A DNA stretch of 64,000 nucleotides from Stenocarpella maydis (GCA_002270565.1 NQMI01000054.1:62001-126000), one strand, 5' to 3'; counted from the stretch's first letter, positions 9,690 to 20,144 are shown. Numbers and translations: made by a program. The notes: a model not told the origin generated them from the sequence alone.

Positions 9690-10560
9690 CGTCTAAGAGG
9701 GCTGGTGGAGTGGAACCAGAGCAGCCAACTTTTATGTCGGCAAAATCCAGCCAGCTTCCAATTGGTGGTTTTATTTTTGGCTTATCAGCCAATTTTTAAA
9801 GCATGGTGGAGTGGAGCTTTTTGCTATAGCAAGCTTTTAGACCGAGGCCTTTCTGGCGCTTAGAAAAGTGGAGACTGCTGCAGCTTCCTTGCAGCAAATG
9901 GGTGGCACCAGGCCCATTAAAGCCAACAGCTGACCCCAACTCCCTGGCCTCCGTGTTGCTCGCTTGGGACAATGAGTGGCCGGCAATATTGGTGCCACTT
10001 TTGTTATGTAACGGAATGATAACGGGACCCACTCCAACCTTCATGCCGGCAAAATTCTCAGCTAGTTTTTGTCATATGACCAACACAACAGGACCCACTC
10101 CACCATCCAGGTATGCATGCACTATAAGGGGCTGCAGCCAACTTTTGTGCCGGCAAAAATCAACCAGCTTTCAATTGGTGGTTCCATTCCTGGCTGACAC
10201 ATTGCCAGCCCCGAGCAAGCATAAGCGGGCCAACTTTCACGCGGCCAGGCTTTGCCAGCCAATTTTTGAGTGGCCGCTGTAGAGAGAATAAGTGGGCTGG
10301 CCAACCTTGGCACGGCCTTGGCACGGCCTTGGCCAGCCAACTTTCATGCGGCCTTGCCAGCTAATTTTTGAGTGGCCGCTATGTGGAGTATAAGTGGGCC
10401 AACTTTTATGCGGCCTGCACACATTGCCAGCTAACTTCTAAACGCGATCATATATCCTGAGTGAAGTATAAGTGGGCTGGTGGCCAACTTTTAATCTGCA
10501 ACGCTCCGTGCCATGGTGGAGTGGAGCTTGAGAGCTAGCTTTCAGGGCTGGGGCCTTTTC
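9690..10560 (+). repeat. Clustered copies of a dispersed repeat family
   Basis: The motifs GCCAACTTTTATG.CGGC, AAAATC..CCAGCTT.CAATTG, GTGGTT and GCCAGCCAATTTTTGAGTGG recur four or more times between 9710 and 10,500 with variable spacing. Copies of ATGGTGGAGTGGAGCTT occur at 9803 and 10,513, each followed by TTTCTGGCGCTTAGAAAAGTGG. The block at 10,030-10,210 is in inverted orientation relative to 3330-3540. These look like nested, decayed transposon remnants without coding capacity. Confidence 0.7.
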
Positions 10561-10620
10561 TGGCGCTTAGAAAAGTGGGGATAGCACAGCTTCATCCTCA
10601 GCTAACCAGGGTTTTAAATA

Positions 10621-10702
10621 GGTGGCACCAGGGACTTAAATAGGTGGCACCAGGGACTTAAATAGGTGGCACCAGGGACTTAAATAGGTGGCACCAGGGA
10701 CT
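10621..10702. repeat. 22-bp tandem repeat, 3.7 copies
   Basis: Units starting at 10621, 10643, 10665 and 10687 are identical and begin GGTGGCACCAGGGACTTAAA; the last is cut short. A diverged relative (GGTGGCACCAGGCCCATTAA) occurs at 9901. The array ends about 110 bases before the ATG of the next gene, so it sits in its likely promoter. Perfect identity among units suggests recent expansion. Confidence 0.9.
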
Positions 10703-10815
10703 GAGACCAGCAGAATCAACATCACTTCTCGACCTACTCTATTATTTCCACGCTGCATTATCTATCTCCATTCAGGCAATCGCTAAGACCTCACTCTCCT
10801 CCAACTGGTTCCAAT

Positions 10816-11675
10816 ATGGCGGGAGCATCTTACACTCACTCGCCATTTTACCTTCAAGGGACACCATCTGTTTGGCGTCCATCCTCTTTACCAGCTGCAT
10901 ATCCTGATCTTGAAGACTCCCGTTCCAATATGACGGCATCTCCTTACCCTCACGAGACACCAACTCCTTGGCCTCCGTCCAGTGATACCGACGCCGTCTT
11001 TGAAGGCTCTTCGTGTTCTGAATCGGCGGCACCTCATGAGACCACAACTTGGCTTTCTTTAGGGACTTCTGATCCTGATGCTGAAAGCGACTCTTCCGAT
11101 TTGCCGTCACCTCGACCTCTTCTTGAAGACCACTCAACTCCTGCACAAAGCTCTCCTACCATCCCCGCATCGGATTATCCGCCGTCGCGTTTCACAGCGA
11201 GTCCTCGCTCTGCTGACATTGAGCTAGGTATGTTGGGCACTAAATCTAATATTCATGCTATTAAAACTAATTCTTCACAGCTGCTTCGTGGTGGACAGTG
11301 GATATTGATTTTGATTGGCGCTCTCATTTGCTCTTCAACCTCCGTTCCAGTAGCATACTGTGTTCAGTTCCATCCGCTTGGGTATTGGAATCTCGCATGG
11401 TAGATGAGTTCTTGGCTGGGAGTGAGATACCCAGGCACGTATGTCAGGGTCCCCCTCCTCCGGAAAGATTTTTCATGATGCATACGCTCCCATGGGAAGT
11501 AAACATACACAAGATTATGGGTATAGAGACGTATGGTTTGCAAAATTTGCTACGAGTTGAGGTGGTGATGACAATCCGTCATAGGTTCCTGCTTAATGGC
11601 GAGTACCCCAGGTTCAGGGATATTATCAGGGAGGGCCTCCGCGAGTCACACCCGGGCATCAGCAAATGGCTCTAG
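10816..11675 (+). CDS. Hypothetical protein, 2 exons, 268 aa
   Basis: Exons 10816-11227 and 11281-11675 join across a 53-bp intron (donor GTATGT, branch CTAAT, acceptor CACAG) in phase 1. The first half (residues 1-138) is low in complexity, rich in Ser, Pro and Thr, with three diverged repeats of the type PYPHETPTPWPPSS, each followed by an acidic patch, and is probably disordered. The second half is a compact folded-looking region with WWTVDIDFDWRSH, ESRMVDEFLAGSEIPRHVCQ and a C-terminal TIRHRFLLNGEYPRFRDII. No family is recognised. A perfect 22-bp tandem array lies in the promoter. Confidence 0.65.
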
Positions 11676-12889
11676 TATATAACGCACATTTCTTAGCTCT
11701 TTCTTCCATAGGGTTATACCATCTATAAACTGATAGGACAAGCTTGTCTACTGCTTGACTAGTCCTCCGGCACTCTTTTCTCCAATACTTGCCCCTTTTG
11801 AGATCTACTCTTAAGTCGGTACTGTGCGTATTACTTGCATCTTGCCTCAAGAGACCCGCTTAACCATTTTATAAACTGTGAGTCCTGCAAGCCTCTAGGT
11901 CCACCCATCCCATCAACAAAATGCAACCACCACACTATCAAGGAATCCTTTATAGGCCAGGATTCCAAGCACCACGTTAGAACCCTATAGGCCGAAATGC
12001 GGCCACATGGGTCTGGGTGAGATAGTTTGCGAGGAAAAAGGATAAAAGGGTCGATCTTTCCCACCAGTTTCGCTGCTCTCTCAGGACAGAAACTCATCAG
12101 CTTTCTACCTTCTCTTGCGCCCCTTCATCTCAGACGGAAAGAACTATATCCTGCCAGATACATCTATCATGGCGTTGCACGATTACTTCGAACTATGCCC
12201 CGGTGGCCGAGCAGCATACGATTCCACAGGTGTCCCGAAGCCACCGCCTCAGCCCAGACCTCGCTAAAGCGAATGTAAGTCCTATATCTGAGCATGGGAG
12301 TATGATTTAGTGACTTAACTGATTATATAGGCATATTAATATGCAATAATTCCAGGCGATTGTGAACTTATCTTACACCTGATGGAGCAAAGTGTTTAGT
12401 TAGGTAAAATGGGGATGGCAAGGAGCAGGTAGAAGGGTGTACTAGAAATATAGTAGAATAAATCATCCTGAGCGCCCTTGATCATTTTCTGCTTATTTAT
12501 ATACTATTTCTAACTGGCTTTCCAATATAACTTCTATTGCGTTACTATTACTATCGCGAGTATCGTTACCGCGAGTATTGTTATTATAACGCACATGATG
12601 TCGTCTGCCCCCCCCCCCGGGGCTCCTCCAAAGACGCGGGAATCGGAATGCCTCGGTAGTGTGCCTTTCCTGCATGGGCCAAGGGGTTCCTCTCTGTTTA
12701 CATAAGCCTCAGCCTCGGGCGCCAGCCCCGGCATCACAAGCTGCGCAGCCACAGTCGTAGTACCGGTAGGCTCTTGGGCCGGAGCGCACCTGCCTCCGAA
12801 GCCCCGGATATCAAGCCAACAGCCAATGAGAGCGGACGTGATGTGTAAGGGTGGGATTTGCGGCGCGGCCAGCTATGTGAGCTCTGGGG
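11676..12889. other. Intergenic
   Basis: This holds a promoter-like stretch at about 12,000-12,165 leading to a 32-codon frame (listed separately), and an AT-rich stretch from 12,280 to 12,590. A run of nine cytosines lies at about 12,609. No larger gene is supported. Confidence 0.4.
12169..12267 (+). CDS. Possible 32-codon peptide gene
   Basis: A short frame starting MALHDYFELCPGG and ending in a Pro/Arg run follows a long pyrimidine-rich leader typical of fungal transcripts. A strong GTAAGT donor with a TATATAG acceptor lies just beyond its stop (about 12,275-12,331), so it could instead be the first exon of a longer, undetected gene read in another frame. It has no homology signal that I recognise. 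Confidence 0.22.
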   Translation: MALHDYFELCPGGRAAYDSTGVPKPPPQPRPR

Positions 12890-12895
12890 TATAAA
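12890..12895 (+). promoter_or_regulatory. TATA box of the 12992 gene
   Basis: TATAAA within GGGGTATAAAGAGGAGG lies 102 bases before the ATG at 12992. The following segment contains pyrimidine-rich CTTCTTCCTCCCC, a usual fungal start-site context. Confidence 0.6.
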
Positions 12896-12991
12896 GAGGA
12901 GGCCGCTCCCCAGGTCGAGGGGGCTGACTTGCTCGTCCTTCTTCCTCCCCAATTATTCTCGACCATTGCCAGCAGAGTATCACACAAAGCC

Positions 12992-13440
12992 ATGCCAGCA
13001 GACGGATCCCCCAGTGCTTATCCCACCCGGGAGCGCAGCAGCCCCATCGATGAGGAGCCTAGCAGCGACGATGAATTCCCGGACATTCTCTCCGAAAAGT
13101 TCAAGGAGCTGTGTCAGCGTTATAAGCAAGGTTAGAGAGTCCCCGCATGGCGTTGTCTGGCTTGTTTCTGACCTTGGAAATAGAACGCCTCGAGAGGGAG
13201 GCCACTGAGGCCAAAAAGTCCCTTAATGCCCTGAGAGCAACTGAGGCCCCGGAGGCCGTTGAGTCTGTGGAACCTACGCGTGCCGCGAAGGCAGCTACAT
13301 CTGTCAAGATTAGGCGCGTTCAAGGCAAGCCAAGGCGTTCACCACGCATCAAAGCAGCTCAGCTCGGAAGCAGACGGAAGGCAGTACATGGCGTCCGTCG
13401 TTCGGATCGTATCGCGTCCAGGACGGGAAGGAGTCCCTGA
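12992..13440 (+). CDS. Small basic protein with RRSxRI motifs, 131 aa
   Basis: Exons 12992-13130 and 13184-13440 join across a 53-bp intron (donor GTTAGA, branch CTGAC, acceptor AATAG) to encode 131 residues. The N-terminal third is acidic (EEPSSDDEFPDIL). A predicted helical segment spans the junction (KELCQRYKQERLEREATEA). The C-terminal half is strongly basic, with GKPRRSPRIKAA and VRRSDRIASRTGR. RRSxRI/L elements like these are common in chromatin-associated proteins, so nuclear localisation is a fair inference. The same motif ends the protein encoded at 33863-34788. A TATA box at 12890 supports the start. Confidence 0.65.
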
Positions 13441-13521
13441 TCCTATATCAATGAGTAGATAGTGGGAGATTAATATCGAAATGTATAATGGCTCTTATAA
13501 ATTGTGCACTTAAAACTATAA

Positions 13522-15060
13522 TCAGTCCAGATTAATTCTCTTCCCTATGTTATCCACTGTATTTCTGAGAGATGTCCACGGGCTCTTCCTCTGAGGCCGA
13601 GATGACTCAACACTAGAAAAGAGCTCCCGCTTCATTTCCTTCATAATACACCTGATTGATGTATTCTTGTTCCCAAGAGTGTAAACCTTGTTGTCTCCCA
13701 ACGATTTAGGTGACAGTAGGTGCTGTGTTTCGTACTCCGTAGGAGGCTCAACGGGCTCGGCGGGACTCTTCGAGACTGCGAGATTCCACAGTGCGTTCAA
13801 GTCGTCTTCGTCAGGTTTTCGCAACTCGCCAGAAACATCCGCACGTAGGCTGGACGTCTGGGTCTCGGGATATTCCGGGATTCGAGGAAGGGCGAACTGG
13901 CCCACGCAGGGGTTGCGTGGACCCCAGTTGGAGGTTTTCAGCTTGAGCTTAGTGTTCGGAGAACACTGGGAGAGTCGTCCAAATGGTCGATAGACAAGTT
14001 TTCCGATAGGTTCCTTATCTGTATCGACAAATAGTACACTGTTCTGACCACGACCCAGAAGCCCGTAGACACAAACTTCGCCGTCTTTGATCCCAACAAC
14101 AGCGCTCGTACCAGCATACGCAAAGTCACCCTCAACACCAGCACGATTGCAGAAGACCACAATGGTCTCCTCTTCCGTTTCAGCGCGGATCACAGGCTCA
14201 AATCGTTGCATCCCTAGTCGCATTAGTAGACTGCTAGCAGAAGATAAAGATTAGTTCTTACAATAGTTGAGCGTATCAAAATCTGGCTCTTGGGGCAGTC
14301 GGCTGAAAGTATCCGGATCTTCATCAGAGTCCCAGGCCATGGATACAATCACCAAATTGGCCCGGGTATCCAGAACACGGAATGCGAATTCAAAAGCATG
14401 AAGCGGAGCTCCATACTTGTAGGGACTGTTCAATCAGCATGCGCAATAGGAATCAATGATGGGGTCTGGAACTAACTTGATGTCCGTGGCTAGCAAAATG
14501 TTAGTGACAGGATCTCTTTCAAAATCGTAAAACAAAAACGTACAGAGACCCAACGTGGTTCGTTTCATCCCAGCGATGTAAGTCTTGGAGAACCTGTCAC
14601 CCTCTGATGCCCAGCTCTCATCTGAGTGAAGGAAGTGTTTCCGATAATTTCCAACCCTATTTCCAAAGCGGTTTATAATTATTGCGGAGTTATATGCCCT
14701 CATTGTTGTTGAGACTTCTTTTCTTTCTTTAACCTTCTCAGGGTATCCTACCATGACTGTACACTTATGCTTCAGGGCAACCGTGCGAGCCCAGAGAGCA
14801 GTGATACCAGAATCTGAGTACTCAAGCAGTGGCGAGACATGCGATAAAGATACGAATCCAGAGCCTTGAGAAACGATGTTAGCCGGCGAAATATGAGCGA
14901 GTTAGAGGTACCCACCAGAGAAAGCAAGCTCTGGGACGACAAGGAGGTCGAGGTTATCAAGGTCATTGGGGTTGGCTTTAGCAAGGCTGAAATCGGCGCG
15001 ATTGAGATTGTGCCTGACTTCACCTCGTCGGGGAGAGAACTGCAAACACCCGATTTTCAT
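13522..15060 (-). CDS. NTA1-like nitrilase-superfamily protein with Ser for the catalytic Cys
   Basis: Five exons (15060-14916, 14864-14544, a 13-bp exon 14489-14477, 14425-14262, 14213-13522) give 444 residues. The order matches fungal N-terminal amidase (NTA1) type carbon-nitrogen hydrolases: MKIGCLQFSP start, Glu44 in VVPELAFSG, Lys124 in NYRKHFLH, then GLSTDINPYKYGAP, AFEFAFRVLDTRANLVIVSMAW, and WMQRFEPVIRAE. Family members have GICMDINPY, where Cys is the nucleophile. Here the codon is split by an intron (T from exon 2, CC from exon 3) and reads Ser156. No other usable junction in frame gives Cys. About 150 residues of unrelated, probably disordered tail follow the domain. The protein may be inactive or altered. 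The neighbouring transthyretin-like gene is transcribed in the same direction. Confidence 0.85.
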
Positions 15061-15530
15061 CTCGACGCAACTGGGAAATGGGCTGAGTGATTGATACGAG
15101 ACGGGTCTTCAGGGCCGTATATTAATACCCACATTTTGGAAGTAAGTGAACCAGGTTGGAGCATCAATAAGCGCCCGCTACTAAAATATCACATGGTGTG
15201 TACCATTAGGATTGTGGCGCGGTATAGCATGCGGCGGGTTTCGTCACCAACAGTTAGACATGGGTCAGTATGCTCTGGATTTGCGCCCTAATTTCAGAGA
15301 CATTCCGCATGGGCGTCCGTCCTTCGCTTGAGCACAACCCGGCTCCTTCGGTGAGTCAACGGGCATGATGCTCAGGGACGAAAACCTCCATCTGTTGACA
15401 CCTAGACATGCACTTTACTGTATACTCAAGATAAAGTTTGCATTCATCCAATCTACTAAAGGAACAACAATATTTCATAGCAATTCTCAATCAACCGTAA
15501 CTAAAACAGGAGAGAAGCACGATTGCGCCC
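15061..15530. other. Intergenic between the nitrilase-like and transthyretin-like genes
   Basis: Both flanking genes run leftward, so this holds the promoter of the nitrilase-like gene and the 3' end of the transthyretin-like gene. No gene or repeat is seen. Confidence 0.45.
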
Positions 15531-16238
15531 CTAGAACGTGTGGCATCGTTTAGCGCGAAAGTCCTCTCCATCATCAGAGACCTCGCTGTGTCGGCGCTTC
15601 CGCCCTGCGTGCAGTGTATTCCCGTCTTCAGACTCTGCCGATCCCATATCTGAACCATTCACAGGGCTATCACCATCACAAATCTCGCCAGCCTCGGAAA
15701 CCGGCGGTGTAGGGTGAGAGATGCGTGCTAGGAGAGGCTGTCCCTCATCTAGCGAGAAGCTGCTGATTTCCGACTCGTCTCTAAATTCTGGAGAGGGCGA
15801 GCTGATGCGACCCGAGAGGACCGGAGTATTAGGTGCCTGAGCCAAGGATTCCAAAGGGCCCATTGCAACCATCATACTCGAGGCGTTATAGGCCGCGTAG
15901 TGACGTTCCGCGAAGACGAGTGTCAACGAGCAGTCGCGGGAGTCAGAGATTGTGATATTGATATAGACGGAGGGGAACGAGCGAAGCTGTCCGTAGTGTA
16001 TGTATTCATTGAAAAAGACTCGCCAGAGGCATCCATTGGTGCCGGGAATCCAGTATGATCCTTGGTCCATAGGTCCAGTGGTACGATACCATTGCCATAC
16101 TTGTCCGTCCGAGTTTGTATAGCCTTCAAACACATTGGATGGTTCTGCGGAGGAGACCATAGTGATCCGCATACCAGAAAATGGGACCCCATGGAGGTCC
16201 CTAACCGTACAATTGAGAAAGAGAGTGTATTCAGACAT
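15531..16238 (-). CDS. Transthyretin/HIU-hydrolase-like fold protein, catalytic residues missing
   Basis: A single exon of 235 residues starting MSEYTLFLNCTVRDL. Residues 1-115 follow the strand order of 5-hydroxyisourate hydrolase and transthyretin: LNCTVRDLHGVPFSGMRITMV, then EGYTNSDGQVWQW, then a long insert, then FPSVYINITISD and LVFAERHYAAYNAS. The enzyme's first histidine (HVLD position) is Thr in TVRD, and the terminal YRGS is YNAS, so hydrolase activity is unlikely. The remaining 120 residues are acidic and Ser-rich with a basic end (GRKRRHSE, RAKRC) that looks like a nuclear signal. An in-frame upstream ATG would add 51 Pro/Ser-rich residues, but it lies in probable leader sequence. 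The fold assignment is from pattern and is not certain. Confidence 0.65.
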   Translation of the reverse strand: MSEYTLFLNCTVRDLHGVPFSGMRITMVSSAEPSNVFEGYTNSDGQVWQWYRTTGPMDQGSYWIPGTNGCLWRVFFNEYIHYGQLRSFPSVYINITISDSRDCSLTLVFAERHYAAYNASSMMVAMGPLESLAQAPNTPVLSGRISSPSPEFRDESEISSFSLDEGQPLLARISHPTPPVSEAGEICDGDSPVNGSDMGSAESEDGNTLHAGRKRRHSEVSDDGEDFRAKRCHTF

Positions 16239-17583
16239 AATAGATGAGAGAAACCCACGTCCGCCTGAGAAGTGGGAGGGAACCTGGAAAGGAGGAGAGA
16301 AAGGAGAATGGGAGGGTGAGAGGATGCCGAAAATTTGAGATGGGGGGGGATATTGAGGGGGTTTGAAGGATCGATTGGTTGTCTGGACCATGATGGCCTT
16401 TTAAAGGCCAGTCGTCCATGAAGCGCCCCTTTCCAACATGTCCTCCATGATCGGAAGCGTTTTACTAGAATCCAGCTGCTAATAGATCAGAGCCACAATG
16501 CCGACGGGCGTTGACGCCGTAGGAGTGCAGACGCACATGACACTCGCGCTTACCAGCCCTGGAATCCAAGGCCTGGTACCTGGAAACTGGAAGTGATCAA
16601 GCCAATCATATGATGTGCTGCTGTGGATACTTTGGTGGTCTGTGCCCCATGCGGCTGTTAACCCCATCTCATCCTACGATGTTATCCTGGGGTGCCAATG
16701 ACCCACTCCCTCTCGACGAAGATTGCAACGACCAACGCCTCTCCTGTAGCCTCCTGGTGTCCTGAGAAAATTCTGCAGGAAGGTATTGGGAAGGTCATAC
16801 GATAATTTATCGGAACCACACCCAGGAGTACAACTGTAAGACTAGATGCACCTCGTGTTTATTTCTTGTTTTCTTTTTTTTAGAAAAAAAATGCAGAAGA
16901 GAAGAAGAAGTAGAAGACACTGTATACATTAAAGATAGTAAGAAATGTTTCCTGTTTACCGCTTCAGAAGGCCGTCTCTGCTCGTCTTTCCAGATTCCAT
17001 CGTTGCTCCTCGCTCTGTACACGCTCCACCCACACCTCAAATACGGGCCGGATATTCTTGCCATTATCAGCGCCAATGGAAGTGTTGTTGGCTTCTAGTT
17101 GCAGGACCCACACCTCGCCCTGTACCCCATGCCCCCATGATCCTTGACAGCTGTCCGGAACTTCTGAAATTAGTAACTATTTCGGCCTAATATGGCCATC
17201 AACGTGAGGGCTTCCACAACCTGATGGGCATGCGGCACATGCGGATCCTTGAGTTCCGGGCTCAATTGCATGACTGCTGAACTCGGCGTATCGCCTGAAA
17301 TATAATTAGCTGTCCAATACAACATTCCTTCTCATAGCGGGCCCATTTGACAGCCGGCAGCAGACCAGCATCAATGCCAGCGTCTATGTAGCCAATGAAT
17401 GTTGTTCCTAGAAATTCCCTGGAGCGCCTAGACGGCCAAGTTCAATACTCAAGTTCGATGGGTGAGTGCGGCTTCCTTGAGGATAAGCCGTCCATAAATT
17501 CCACGCCCAATCCCCCCTCTTCTCAATCTCGACTCGGCATCCACAAGCCTCTCTATAACATATCCTGACCGCCTTTCACCATC
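16239..17583. other. Intergenic, no supported gene
   Basis: This spans the promoter of the transthyretin-like gene and that of the 17584 gene. Open frames here are short and without domains. An A-rich run (about 16,875-16,890) is the only low-complexity feature noted. Confidence 0.4.
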
Positions 17584-18141
17584 ATGGATCCTTCTAAGCA
17601 TATTGCACATCTTACACGGCTTCTAGACCAAGAGACACAAAATCACATCACCACAAAGGGAGTACTAGCCCAGTCTCAGAGTTGTACGCAAGCCTGGGAA
17701 CGCGCTTGTATCCATGCCCAAGCCCAGTTGCACTATGCCCAGCTGAGGAACCAAGAGCTCGCCGAAGAAATCGCACGGTTGAACTCGGCATTGAATCACC
17801 TGGTATGTTCCTTTCTAACGACAGGTTAGTCATATATCTAATCCATGAAGGCACCTAGTAGATGCCTGGCTCCCAGCGCATCACAGGGGCAGGCCGGGCA
17901 GGTCAAGAACGAAGCCGCCACAGCCCCGGGCTTTACATTCCACGCCATGCCATCTGCAAGGGCGCATTCCGACAGCTCCGATGGGCAAGGGCGCCTGCGT
18001 CACCCGGATGTACTCTTCCCAGGAGGCCGGGGCCGGCTCCAGGGAGAGTGGAGACGATCCAGCGAATCGTCACAACCTACAAGACAGGCTATCAACAACG
18101 CAATCAACTCCGCTTCCAATCGTAACCAGGGAGCACAATGA
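17584..18141 (+). CDS. Hypothetical coiled-coil protein, 2 exons, 169 aa
   Basis: Exons 17584-17802 and 17851-18141 join in phase 0 (donor GTATGT, acceptor TGAAG). The first exon encodes a coiled-coil-like helix (HLTRLLDQETQNHITT and NQELAEEIARLNSALNHL). The second is Gly/Ser/Arg-rich and probably disordered, ending RQAINNAINSASNRNQ. The alternative frame of exon 2 is also open, so the acceptor choice is uncertain. The gene belongs with other short coiled-coil genes nearby (19398, 20145, 29343). Confidence 0.5.
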
Positions 18142-18404
18142 TTTCTGATGAGGGTTCCTTTACTGCTTTTATGTTTCAGGTAGCTAGTGATTCTCATAAT
18201 TTAGTCATAGATTGGAACAACTTTTATATTACTTTGTTTTAAAACAATTAGATTCCCAGAACTGATTTAAAGGATTATCCCACGCTGCGCGTGGAAGACG
18301 TCCAAAACCGACGGTTGGTGATATACTGGGGTATAGAAGGATCATAGTATCATGTGAGACTTAGTGGCTTGCACAGCTAGGGTTCCGCCCTTTTTAACTG
18401 CTCA

Positions 18405-18412
18405 TATATAAA
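18405..18412 (+). promoter_or_regulatory. TATA box of the 18460 gene
   Basis: TATATAAA lies 55 bases before the first ATG at 18460 and about 106 before the second in-frame ATG at 18511. The second distance fits fungal promoters better, which favours the shorter protein. Confidence 0.5.
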
Positions 18413-18459
18413 ATGCCTTCCTCATCTTCTCGACAACTACCCACTGCTTTCCCGTTTTC

Positions 18460-18768
18460 ATGAAATCTCAATTCACCCGTCACTGCTTCTCAGTCTTGAA
18501 ACATCGAATTATGTCTGCACTACCTCTTCCGCATGGTACAGCCGATCCACGCTGGCGGAAGCTGATGGATCTAAAACTTTTTATCTTCGAGAATGAAGAT
18601 CGTCAGCCGCCCATAACCAAGATTTCGGACCATTTGGCTTCCATTGCGAGGCAGGAGCCAGAGCGGCGGGGCGATTTGAGGAAGGGAGAACAAGGGGCTC
18701 AACGAGAAGGGGTCTCGGCGGCGTTGGTGCTCGATGAGCAGCAGGATAATGAAGATGCGGCACGTTGA
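18460..18768 (+). CDS. Hypothetical small protein, up to 102 aa
   Basis: An intact frame with a clear TATA box upstream. Translation may begin at 18460 or, more likely, at the internal ATG at 18511 (MSALPLPHGTADPRWRKL), giving 85 residues. The product is charged, with a predicted helix (DHLASIARQEPERRGDLR) and an acidic C-terminus. No family is recognised and no intron is needed. Confidence 0.45.
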   Translation: MKSQFTRHCFSVLKHRIMSALPLPHGTADPRWRKLMDLKLFIFENEDRQPPITKISDHLASIARQEPERRGDLRKGEQGAQREGVSAALVLDEQQDNEDAAR

Positions 18769-19397
18769 GCCTCGGAGTTTGTTTTAGCGCCGTGCATGGG
18801 CCAACCTCATTATAGGACAAGGATTATTTAGGGTACCAAACTTTATTGTCCGCACAGATGGAAGAGAGACACTAGTCGCACGCTAGTGAGCCAACATGCG
18901 GCTCAACCAAATCCCTGTACATACTATACTGCTGTGCCATTGCAGTGTGCCATTAAATCTCCACTTTATCAGATCCTCCGGGGCCCCACAACCCGAGTTC
19001 GCCTGTGACTGCTGTGCCTCCTCCGCCTCTGACTTCGCGGTCTGGCCTCCAAACCAGTCGCACCAACATCTTCCACTATCTCCTGCTCGTTGCTGTGCCG
19101 CCGCCGGGGCTTCCGGGATTTGCTATGAAGACTTAGTGTCGTTTTGCAAGGTCAATTCCTCTACTTACATATACTGCGCGACGAGAAATGTTGTATATGC
19201 AATGGTAGCAAGCCGGATTAAATTCATATTGCAATCAGGTGAAACTATCTGCCAATCTCACTTAGTACATCTTAAGGTGTGGTCGGAGCGTTGCTTAAGT
19301 GTGTTCTTATCCTGCAGGAAAGCAGGGGTTCCGAGTCATTGCCAGGGTCCTGGATGTTGGCATGCAGACGCCGAACTAGTGGGAGCCACATGCCCGG
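18769..19397. other. Intergenic, no supported gene
   Basis: A plus-strand frame of 175 codons crosses the interval but is Cys/Ser-rich, lacks any domain, and runs into the 3' end of the opposing coiled-coil gene. I treat it as chance. Confidence 0.4.
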
Positions 19398-19991
19398 CTA
19401 CAGGTCCCTGTAAATCTGAATGATCTCCTCAATGGCACCGCTTGCCCTCGTGCGAGTGTTTGCGGTTGTCTCGTCGCCCGAAAGCATTGCGTGGTAGTCC
19501 TGGAACGCCACAGCAATGGTGCCCGCGATCTGCCTGAGCATTTCCTTTTGCCGGCTCAGGTCGTGTTTGCTCTGTTCGTTTATCTGCCTCAAATTTGAGA
19601 TGGTATTGTCCTTTTCCAATATTATCTTCTTCTGTCCTATGATTTGTTGCCTCAGCATCCGCGTCTGTTCTTGGAGGCTGTTAATCTGCGTCTCCGACCA
19701 GCTCAGAGTTCGCCCAGCAGGCCTTAGCGGCTCCGGGCACTTGAAATCGGCTAGCAAGCGACGTTGTTCTAGAGGCTGTGGCGGCGTCGGTACCGGCGGA
19801 GGAGTTACTGGCAATGGCTTGTCGGCCCATATTCGCTGTGGTACTGGAGCCTGGGCGGCCCGCATAGATTGCACTGAACTGGCGAGTTTGCCAAGTATCT
19901 GACGCAGTTTGTCACAGAGGCGCTGATACGGCAGTATCCTCAGCTCAGCGCTTGCGATGCTTTGGGTCCAGCGGGAGTTCGAAGACTCCAT
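19398..19991 (-). CDS. Hypothetical coiled-coil protein, 197 aa
   Basis: Single exon. After a helical N-terminus (LRQILGKLASSVQSM) comes a Pro-rich linker (LPVTPPPVPTPPQPLEQ). A clear coiled coil follows, residues about 100-150 (QINSLQEQTRMLRQQIIGQ and KDNTISNLRQINEQSKHDL), and then a short helical end. No catalytic motif is present. It lies next to, and in the same direction as, another small coiled-coil gene (20145-20590), so the two products could act together, though nothing shows this directly. Confidence 0.6.
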   Translation of the reverse strand: MESSNSRWTQSIASAELRILPYQRLCDKLRQILGKLASSVQSMRAAQAPVPQRIWADKPLPVTPPPVPTPPQPLEQRRLLADFKCPEPLRPAGRTLSWSETQINSLQEQTRMLRQQIIGQKKIILEKDNTISNLRQINEQSKHDLSRQKEMLRQIAGTIAVAFQDYHAMLSGDETTANTRTRASGAIEEIIQIYRDL

Positions 19992-20144
19992 GACTTGGTC
20001 ATTTACGGCTGCTCCTAATTCTTGGATATAGTCTCAATATATATTCTAAATTACATGCTTGACACCTACACCTGGTCTGAGGTCCATCGCCCGGAACCTG
20101 GTTTATGGGACTAGGCGTGTTCCTTACACCGGAAACATGATCCT

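Larger units (their letters stand above)
9135..10815. other. Gene-free repeat-rich interval
   Basis: After the promoter region of the zinc-finger gene (9135-9400) nothing coding is seen. From about 9690 the interval consists of copies of a dispersed repeat and then a 22-bp tandem array just before the gene at 10816. Confidence 0.5.

Noticed and set aside
18896..19423. 175-codon plus-strand frame
   Set aside because: No promoter, domain or regular structure; it overlaps the 3' end of the opposing coiled-coil gene.
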